From Dictyoglomota bacterium (lineage in GTDB: Bacteria; Dictyoglomota; Dictyoglomia; Dictyoglomales; Dictyoglomaceae): DNA of 18,168 nt. The position numbers and the translations under genes are program-made. The stretch covers positions 1 to 18,168 of the forward strand of contig JAKOUL010000110.1 in assembly GCA_029776735.1 (NCBI GenBank), written 5' to 3'. Below the pieces are notes generated by a model. It worked only from the letters and a program-made list of their open reading frames with translations, was not told the origin of the DNA and ran no database searches. This document shows, one piece after another, positions 12,985-18,168 of the stretch (positions within the stretch are counted from its first letter, which is position 1; each line of letters starts with the position of its first letter).

Positions 12985-13646
12985 ACTCTGTTCTCTTCCC
13001 TCAAAAATCTTTTTTTCAATTCCTCTCTTGCTCTAAAGAGTCTTGATTCTACAGTACCCACTGGACAATTTAATATCTTTGCTATCTCCTCATAAGAGAG
13101 TCCTTCATATTCCCTAAGGATCAAAACTTCTTGATATTCTTGTGATAAACCTTGTATAATCTTTCTCAATTTTTCCTGAAGATCCCTTTTCTCAACTTCC
13201 TCTAAGGGATCCTTTCCATCATCAAGAATAAACTTTTCAAAAGTGCCGTCCTCTTCATCATTTAAGGGAGTGTCCAGTGAATAAACTTGTTTGTTTTTTC
13301 TTCTATAGTCATAGGATACATTTATTGTTATACGATATAACCATGTGGAAAATTTCGCTTCCCCTCTAAAATTCTTTAAATTTTTAAACACTTTTATAAA
13401 TACTTCTTGAGCTAAATCTTCAAGCTCCGGAATACTCCCAAGCTGCAAAAACAAAATATTTAAAACTTTCTTTTCATATCTTTTTACAAGTACAGTAAAA
13501 GCATCTTTATCTCCATTTTTTATAAGAGATATCAGAGCCTGATCTGAAAGCTTATCTTTCTCCTCCCAGCCCAGGGGGGATAGCTGGGAGGAATGAGTTG
13601 AAAGGGGGTATTTTCCTTTTACCACATTAGTTATCTCTTTATCCAT
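12981..13646 (-). CDS. ECF (group 4) RNA polymerase sigma factor
   Basis: A 221-residue sigma-70-family factor with only regions 2 and 4. Region 2 spans about 34-120 (LSDQALISLIKNGDKDAFTVLV, ELEDLAQEVFIKVFKNL, FRGEAKFSTWLYRITIN). Region 4 spans about 155-213 (GLSQEYQEVLILREYEGLSYEEIAKILNCPVGTVESRLFRAREEL). The motifs resemble the RpoE/SigW-like ECF groups. The first 32 residues are an extra N-terminal extension of low complexity that most ECF factors lack; it contains a GC-rich hairpin at DNA level. No good internal start exists after the hairpin, so ATG 13646 is kept. The gene overlaps the upstream LTxxQ gene by 16 bases and the anti-sigma gene by 4, so the three are coupled. It probably drives its own operon from the ECF-like promoter at 14354-14382. 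Confidence 0.95.
   Translation of the reverse strand: MDKEITNVVKGKYPLSTHSSQLSPLGWEEKDKLSDQALISLIKNGDKDAFTVLVKRYEKKVLNILFLQLGSIPELEDLAQEVFIKVFKNLKNFRGEAKFSTWLYRITINVSYDYRRKNKQVYSLDTPLNDEEDGTFEKFILDDGKDPLEEVEKRDLQEKLRKIIQGLSQEYQEVLILREYEGLSYEEIAKILNCPVGTVESRLFRAREELKKRFLREENRV
13561..13592 (-). repeat. GC-rich 10-bp perfect hairpin inside the sigma gene
   Basis: Arms TCCTCCCAGC (13561-13570) and GCTGGGAGGA (13583-13592) are perfect, with a 12-base loop containing six consecutive G on the plus strand. In the mRNA one arm is SD-like (GGGAGGA) and the other anti-SD-like. It lies in codons for the non-conserved N-terminal extension, in otherwise AT-rich DNA. Confidence 0.85.
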
Positions 13647-14311
13647 AATTTCATCCTTCCAGGTATAATAATTTTAAAACCATATCTATTATACCCTGAT
13701 AAAATACTATCAAGTTTTTTAATCTGATCCCTATCAAGCATTTCTCTTATTTCTTTCCACATATTTTTCTGAACTTTTCTTATTTCATTCCTAATTCCTT
13801 TAATCTCATCTTTAAGCTGATCTGCTTTATCACTTTCTTCTACTTTTAAAGCTCTCATCTCTAAATTTTTTTCTCTAAGATTATTCCTCAGATTCCTTAT
13901 TTGTTCTAAGTTATTTTCAAGTATTACCTGAACTTTCTCCTTTTGCTCCTTTGTAAGAGAAAGGCTTTTTTCTAAAGCATTCATTAAATTATTCTTTTTC
14001 TGTAAAAATATTTTTTCTTCAACTTCTTTTAATGCTTTTAGCTTTCCCTGGAGATTTTCAGTATTAACTTCTTCTTCTCTCAAAAGAAGTTGCATTTCTG
14101 CAGTAATTCTATCCCTCTCCCTCAAAAGATCCTGTAATTCCTGAGATATTTTTACTCTTCTTTGAACCATTAACCTATCTTTCTCTTGAAGCATTATCCT
14201 ATTTCTTTCTGGGTAAGACCTCTGTAATGTCCCCCCTTGATAAGCAAAAGTTAAGGATAACAAAATAAGAAGGATTACTGTAAGAGCTCCAACATATTTA
14301 ACTACCTTCAT
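13631..14311 (-). CDS. Spy/CpxP-like LTxxQ periplasmic protein
   Basis: A 226-residue predicted periplasmic, nearly all-helical protein with a Sec signal peptide (about 1-23, ending TFA). It is rich in Arg, Lys, Glu and Leu with heptad-like spacing (about 35-200). It has an LTxxQ motif, LTKEQKEKVQVIL (119-131), and a related LDRDQIKKLDSIL (192-204), as in Spy/CpxP/ZraP-type envelope chaperones and the CnrX-type metal sensors. There is no histidine or cysteine, so metal sensing of the CnrX kind is unlikely; a chaperone or sensor of envelope damage is more plausible. It is the first gene after the ECF-like promoter, and its end overlaps the sigma gene by 16 bases. GGGTAGGAG precedes the ATG. 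Family assignment rests on the motif, size and context. Confidence 0.7.
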   Translation of the reverse strand: MKVVKYVGALTVILLILLSLTFAYQGGTLQRSYPERNRIMLQEKDRLMVQRRVKISQELQDLLRERDRITAEMQLLLREEEVNTENLQGKLKALKEVEEKIFLQKKNNLMNALEKSLSLTKEQKEKVQVILENNLEQIRNLRNNLREKNLEMRALKVEESDKADQLKDEIKGIRNEIRKVQKNMWKEIREMLDRDQIKKLDSILSGYNRYGFKIIIPGRMKLWIKR

Positions 14312-14353
14312 AATCTCCTACCCTCCCATTTTATCCCTTCATCATTTTCTTTT

Positions 14354-14382
14354 TTAGACGGAGATCATCTTTTTATTATTCC
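14354..14382 (-). promoter_or_regulatory. ECF-type promoter motif upstream of the LTxxQ-sigma operon
   Basis: On the minus strand GGAATAA (14376-14382), exactly 16 bases, then GTCTAA (14354-14359). This resembles the GGAACTT-N16-GTCTAA form known for RpoE-type ECF sigma factors. It lies in the only sizeable gap (74 bases) of the array, about 43 bases before the start codon. No sigma-70-type promoter is evident here. Confidence 0.6.
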
Positions 14383-14385
14383 AAA

Positions 14386-14973
14386 TCATTTTTTCTTAAG
14401 ATACTCTATTAAATCTGTAAGTTGTTTTTTATACATATTCAAATGGAAGAATGGATTCAAAGGCTTCCCCTTACTCCATTCTTCCATAAACTTCTGAAAC
14501 TCCTCCATCTCTTTCTGAGAAATATTTGAAGGCTGCTGATTTCTCCATTGTTGATTTGATTGGGTCTGATTCTGTCCTTGAATCCTATTTTGCCCTTGAG
14601 TTCTATTTTTATTCATCTCTTCCATTTTTTTCTGCCTTTCTATTTGAAGCTTATCAAGATAAATAATCTGTGCATCTGTTAAAACTCCTTCTATTCTATT
14701 AATAAATTTATCTGCTTCCTTTTTAGGAAGAGAATTCGTTTTAGCAAGTTCTTGCAAGATAGGAATTAGCTTTTGAGCTTGAGCTTTCGTAATAGCAACT
14801 TTTTTATCTTTATCAAGCTCTCTTATATCTCTTATTAGCCTTGTCAGGTATTGCACTTCTTCCGACATAAAACTTCTCCTCTGAGGAGTTTGAGCCTGAG
14901 TCTGTACCAAAGAAAAAGAAAATAAGAAAAGAGAAAATATTAAAAGACCAGAAAGTGTAATGTATCTTTTCAT
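14386..14973 (-). CDS. Periplasmic LTxxQ-like protein with Q/N-rich repeats
   Basis: A 195-residue predicted secreted protein with a Sec signal peptide (about 1-27, ending AQA). Two LTxxQ-like motifs, ITKAQ (61-65) and LTDAQ (98-102), sit in helical segments, as in Spy/CpxP-type proteins. They are followed by a Gln/Asn-rich linker (about 121-150) with hexapeptide repeats RTQGQN and RIQGQN, then a charged helical tail. There are no cysteines and a single histidine. I do not recognise a named family. The pairing with the next gene, which has the same motif, suggests two related envelope proteins. It begins 12 bases after the FtsX-type permease stop, so it probably belongs to the exporter transcript, and the ECF-like promoter starts just after its stop. 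Confidence 0.6.
   Translation of the reverse strand: MKRYITLSGLLIFSLFLFSFSLVQTQAQTPQRRSFMSEEVQYLTRLIRDIRELDKDKKVAITKAQAQKLIPILQELAKTNSLPKKEADKFINRIEGVLTDAQIIYLDKLQIERQKKMEEMNKNRTQGQNRIQGQNQTQSNQQWRNQQPSNISQKEMEEFQKFMEEWSKGKPLNPFFHLNMYKKQLTDLIEYLKKK
14569..14604 (-). repeat. 18-bp tandem repeat coding RTQGQN/RIQGQN
   Basis: Two adjacent 18-base units encode RTQGQN and RIQGQN, followed by a decayed third copy (QTQSN). Recent slippage or selection for a flexible linker could explain it. Confidence 0.7.
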
Positions 14974-14985
14974 TTTATTTCCCTC

Positions 14986-16203
14986 CTACTCATATCTTAA
15001 AGCCTCTATAGGATTTAATTTAGAAGCTCTTTGAGCAGGATAATATCCAAAAAATACTCCCACTAAAACTGATACTGAAAAAGCAAGAACTATTGGAGAC
15101 ATAGTTATCACAGCAGAAAGTCCAGATAAAGCTTTAATCAATTGAGTAAGAGTAATCCCCAAAACTATTCCAGCAAGTCCTCCTGCCACAGAGACAATTA
15201 TAGATTCAATAAGAAATTGAAAAAGTATATATTTTGATTTTGCCCCTATTGCTTTTTTTATTCCTATCTCTTTTATTCTTTCTGTTACATTTACCAGCAT
15301 AATATTCATAATTCCTATACCACCCACAAGAAGAGAGATTGCTGCAATACCTGCAAGAAACAAAGTTAAAGTCTGCATAGAAGTATTAAGGGAGGACAGA
15401 ATTGTAAGCTGGTTTTGTACCTCAAAGTCATCCCTCTCTGGATCAGTAATTTTATGGTTTCTTCTTATAATTTCCTCTATTTGAGTTTGCAAGTCATTCA
15501 TAACATCAGAACTTACTGCAGATATATATATATTATTTAAATATCTTCCTCCTTGAATTTTCCTTTGAAAAGTAGTGAGAGGAATAAAGACCATATCATC
15601 AAGATTAGCAAAACCTCCAAGTTGCCCTTGAGATTCCAATACTCCCATAACCTTAAAACTAATTCCTGCAATTTTTATTTTCTGCCCTATGGGGTCACTC
15701 TCTCCAAATAATGTTTCAGCTACTGAGGATCCTAAAACAGCAACTTTTGTCTTATCTCTATACTCTTCTTCGGTAAAAAATGAGCCATTTGCAACTTTCA
15801 TTTCCCTAACCTTTAAATATTCAGGAGAAGTTCCAACAACTTGCGTATTGGTATTATTTGCAAGATATTTAACCTGTACATTCCTTGAGGCATAAGGGAC
15901 AATAGCAACTACTTTATTTGGATCAATCTCTTCAACTAAAGCATCATAATCATCATTAGTTAAAGAACTTCCTGGGGCTCCTCTAACAAGTCCCACATTC
16001 CTACCACGCCTTGGGAAAACTGTCAACAAATTTGACCCAAGAGAGGTAAATTGTTTTTCAATAGAAACCTTAGTACCTTCTCCCAAAGCCATTAACGTCA
16101 CAACTGCTGCAACTCCTATAATAATACCTAAGGTAGTTAAAAAAGTCCTTAACTTATCTGTTGAAAAGCTATGAATAGCCATTTTTACTATTTCTACAAA
16201 CAT
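14986..16203 (-). CDS. MacB/FtsX-type ABC transporter permease without fused ATPase
   Basis: A 405-residue inner-membrane protein with the MacB/FtsX layout. Helix 1 (about 19-42, LRTFLTTLGIIIGVAAVVTLMALGEG) is followed by a large periplasmic core (about 45-270), then three helices (about 275-300, 325-350, 368-392). NIMLVNVTERIKEIGIKKAIGA (299-320) and the final YYPAQRASKLNPIEALRYE are near-diagnostic. Such permeases couple cytoplasmic ATP hydrolysis to periplasmic movement and drive export of lipoproteins, peptides or macrolides through a MacA-type adaptor and TolC. The N-terminal ATPase of true MacB is missing, and no separate ATPase gene lies among the genes seen here. It follows the adaptor gene by 10 bases. 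Confidence 0.94.
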   Translation of the reverse strand: MFVEIVKMAIHSFSTDKLRTFLTTLGIIIGVAAVVTLMALGEGTKVSIEKQFTSLGSNLLTVFPRRGRNVGLVRGAPGSSLTNDDYDALVEEIDPNKVVAIVPYASRNVQVKYLANNTNTQVVGTSPEYLKVREMKVANGSFFTEEEYRDKTKVAVLGSSVAETLFGESDPIGQKIKIAGISFKVMGVLESQGQLGGFANLDDMVFIPLTTFQRKIQGGRYLNNIYISAVSSDVMNDLQTQIEEIIRRNHKITDPERDDFEVQNQLTILSSLNTSMQTLTLFLAGIAAISLLVGGIGIMNIMLVNVTERIKEIGIKKAIGAKSKYILFQFLIESIIVSVAGGLAGIVLGITLTQLIKALSGLSAVITMSPIVLAFSVSVLVGVFFGYYPAQRASKLNPIEALRYE

Positions 16204-16213
16204 TCCCTACCAC

Positions 16214-17521
16214 CTACCTCCTAGGAGCAGGACCTACGCCAGGAATTGTAACTCTTATTTGAGCATTACCACTTGTAGTTTTATTAGTAGAAGAGCTATA
16301 AGACAAAACAACTTGGTCTCCCTCAGAAAGTCCGCTTTCCACTATAACATTTATACCATCATCCTCTCCTAAAGTAACCCTGACAAGTTCTATCTCTCCA
16401 TTTTGTTTCAATACTTCTACGTAACTTCTTCTTTCGGTACTTCTCACTACTTTAAGAGGTACTAAAAGAACATTTTTTCTTTCAAGAAGAACAATATCTC
16501 CATCAGCGCTCATACCTACCTTTAATTTAAGGTCAGGATTTGGGATTCTTACTCTCACTTTAAAGATAGGAATATTGTTTGAGATAGTAGCTGTAGGAGA
16601 AATTCTTATAACCTTACCTTCAAATTCATCGTCGGGAAAGGCATCTAAAGTAACCTTAACTGGAAGTCCCACAGAGACCTTCCCAATATCGGTTTCGTCT
16701 ACTTCTAAGCTAAGCTCTACATTTTTAGCATCAAGGAGCGTCAGGAGAGATTTACTTGCAGAAATATACTCTCCAACTACTACACTTACATTGGACACTA
16801 TTCCTGAGAATGGTGCCTTAATAACAGTATTATCTAAATTGGCTTTTGCATTTGACAATTCAAGTTTTGCTTTATCTAAAGAAAGCTTAGCAGCTTCTAA
16901 ATTCTTATTTAGGGTTTTCAAGTTGGCATCATAATTTGATTTTGCAAGTTGATAATTTGCCTCTGCTTGAGAATATGAATTTTTTGCCTTTTCAAAGGTG
17001 ACTTCAGCAGTATCAAGATCACTCTGAGAAGCTACACCTTTTTTAAATAGTTCTTGGGTTCTATTCAAATTTTTCTCTGCCTGTTTATACTCAATAAGAG
17101 CATTATCCTTAGTAATTTGAGCATCCTTAAGATTCTGCTCCAGTTGCCTCTTCTGAGTCTCATAGTCTAATTTTGCTTGCTCATAATTAATCTCTGCATT
17201 TTTATAGGTTATATAAGCTTGATCATAACTATTTTTATAATCAGAAGGATCTATTTTCACTAAAACTTCCCCTTCTTTAACTTGTTTTCCCTCTTCCACT
17301 ACAAATATGACAGTTCCAGAGACTTTACTCAAAATTTCAAGACTTTTCTGAGCCTCTAATGTTCCATTTCCAGACACAGTTATAAGTAAATCACCTCTTT
17401 TTACTGTATATGTGGAAAGTGTCTCCTTTACAGTATCATTCTTTGTCCTACCTACAAAAACCCATACCAAAAAGAAAACTATAATTATACCAAGGATCAA
17501 AAATATTAGTTTTTTCCTCAT
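16214..17521 (-). CDS. MacA/HlyD-type periplasmic adaptor (membrane fusion protein)
   Basis: A 435-residue adaptor of a tripartite efflux system. It has an N-terminal membrane anchor (about 4-23), then a lipoyl half-motif (SKVSGTVIFVVEEGKQVKEGEVLVKID, 65-91). A long alpha-hairpin coiled coil follows (about 95-230), rich in A, K, N and Q heptads, and the second lipoyl half opens with IKAPFSGIVSN (234-244). A beta-barrel (about 265-345, DETDIGKVSVGLPVKV) and a membrane-proximal domain complete it. It would bridge the FtsX-type permease and the TolC-type channel across the periplasm. The start shares ATGA with the end of the TolC gene, and the permease follows after 10 bases. The coiled coil is long for MacA, as expected if it spans a wide periplasm. 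Substrate unknown. Confidence 0.94.
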   Translation of the reverse strand: MRKKLIFLILGIIIVFFLVWVFVGRTKNDTVKETLSTYTVKRGDLLITVSGNGTLEAQKSLEILSKVSGTVIFVVEEGKQVKEGEVLVKIDPSDYKNSYDQAYITYKNAEINYEQAKLDYETQKRQLEQNLKDAQITKDNALIEYKQAEKNLNRTQELFKKGVASQSDLDTAEVTFEKAKNSYSQAEANYQLAKSNYDANLKTLNKNLEAAKLSLDKAKLELSNAKANLDNTVIKAPFSGIVSNVSVVVGEYISASKSLLTLLDAKNVELSLEVDETDIGKVSVGLPVKVTLDAFPDDEFEGKVIRISPTATISNNIPIFKVRVRIPNPDLKLKVGMSADGDIVLLERKNVLLVPLKVVRSTERRSYVEVLKQNGEIELVRVTLGEDDGINVIVESGLSEGDQVVLSYSSSTNKTTSGNAQIRVTIPGVGPAPRR

Positions 17522-18168
17522 TTTTTAGCCTCTCCTCCTTCATAAAGAGCCTTTCCTACAGCAATGGAAAGGGTATCCAGGTTTTTCCAGTAATTATGTA
17601 ATGCAGAGTAACAGGCATTCTCCGCACTTATTATATTGATCTCGGTATTCATAAGGTCAATCTTAGTAATGAGCCCAGCATCAAATCTTATCTGAGCAAT
17701 TTTGTAGTTTTCTTGAGCCAGATCAAGATTTTTCTGCTGTATTTCAATATTTTTAAGACTTAAATTTAATTGATCCAAGCTTTGAGAAATACTAAGCTTT
17801 GTACTATTCAAAGTCTGTTCTAATGTCATTTTGGCACTGTCCAGAGAATTCTTTGCAGAGATGAGATCTGCCTTAGGTGTATAGTCATTGTCATAAAGTT
17901 TTACCTGAAGTTCATAAAGTTCCACATTATTCTTAGCTTGAACAATACTGGGAAGATTCTCTTGAGCTATATTAAATAACTCATCTAAGTTAAAATTGAA
18001 GGTCACTAAAGAAGGTTCTTGTAATTGAATGTTTTCAATAGGTGAGATCCCCAATACTTGCCAAAATTGACTCCAAGCATTGCTTAAAGAATTCTCTCCG
18101 GACACTAAGCTGTTCTGAGCAGAGAGATAGTTTAGCTCAGCTTCTTGTACATCTACTGCTGTAGCATT
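17518..18168 (-). CDS. TolC-type outer-membrane efflux channel, C-terminal part (cut by window edge)
   Basis: The frame is open from the window edge to the stop at 17518, giving 216 residues. A GTG at 18103-18105 lies inside it, but in-frame coding continues upstream of it (NATAVDVQEAELNYLSAQNSL), so the gene is truncated by the window and not short. The visible part has the outer-membrane efflux protein repeat: FNLDELFNIAQENLPSIVQAKNNVELYELQVKL followed by long helices with NLDLAQENYKIAQIRFDAGLITKIDLMNTE. The pattern A...Y..A..RF..G..T..D is the family hallmark. The protein forms the trimeric outer-membrane duct of tripartite exporters and indicates a two-membrane envelope. It overlaps the adaptor gene by 4 bases. 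Confidence 0.9.
   Translation of the reverse strand, partial: NATAVDVQEAELNYLSAQNSLVSGENSLSNAWSQFWQVLGISPIENIQLQEPSLVTFNFNLDELFNIAQENLPSIVQAKNNVELYELQVKLYDNDYTPKADLISAKNSLDSAKMTLEQTLNSTKLSISQSLDQLNLSLKNIEIQQKNLDLAQENYKIAQIRFDAGLITKIDLMNTEINIISAENACYSALHNYWKNLDTLSIAVGKALYEGGEAKK

Noticed and set aside
13561..13592. Sigma-gene hairpin as a terminator between the LTxxQ and sigma genes
   Set aside because: It lies inside the sigma reading frame and is followed by purine-rich sequence instead of a T-run.
18103..18105. GTG as a true start of a short TolC gene
   Set aside because: Coding continues in frame upstream to the window edge with TolC-like sequence, and there is no SD before the GTG.
1..18168. 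CRISPR arrays, tRNAs, rRNAs, insertion sequences, prophage
   Set aside because: No repeat-spacer pattern, cloverleaf, transposase, integrase or terminal repeats were seen on either strand.

Overview
The window looks like chromosome from a thermophilic, saccharolytic, double-membraned bacterium, most likely a Dictyoglomus or a close relative. The reasons are its very AT-rich DNA, heavy use of AGA/AGG for arginine and ATA for isoleucine, and strong Shine-Dalgarno (SD) sites. It also has a MalE-type binding protein with no lipobox, a Thermotoga-like family-3 glycosidase, and a TolC-type outer-membrane protein. The taxon is inferred from recalled protein similarity; no search was run.

Positions 1-3891 are a sugar-uptake and sugar-related region. 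The minus strand carries malE and the start of malF (cut by the window edge), separated by a strong hairpin terminator, preceded by a GntR/LacI-hybrid regulator. Divergent from the regulator is a two-gene unit, a PPC/DUF296 protein and an RraA-like protein. An AATGGT motif recurs at both promoters, in helical phase at malE, and is a good candidate for the regulator's operator. Positions 3884-7236 hold a secreted-signal-free GH3 beta-glycosidase (minus) and, divergent from it, a DegV/FakB-type lipid-binding protein.

Positions 7243-7992 form a compact riboflavin-uptake unit: promoter, FMN riboswitch, then ribU. The last riboswitch helix overlaps the ribU SD, and an extra hairpin sits in loop L2. 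ribU overlaps a convergent EamA-family exporter by 41 bp, and the exporter mRNA appears leaderless. Divergent from the exporter is a tight plus-strand operon: bifunctional-nuclease (BFN) domain protein, purH, and an endonuclease III-like glycosylase.

Positions 11564-18168 are one long minus-strand array. In transcription order it encodes a TolC-type channel (partial), a MacA/HlyD-type adaptor, a MacB/FtsX-type permease without an ATPase, two periplasmic proteins with LTxxQ-like motifs, an ECF sigma factor, a zinc-finger anti-sigma factor and an RseB/MucB-like protein. An ECF-type promoter motif precedes the second LTxxQ protein. This resembles a self-contained envelope-stress circuit wired to a tripartite exporter and is the most interesting part of the window. 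No tRNA, rRNA, CRISPR array, insertion sequence or gene-free stretch over 300 bases was seen.
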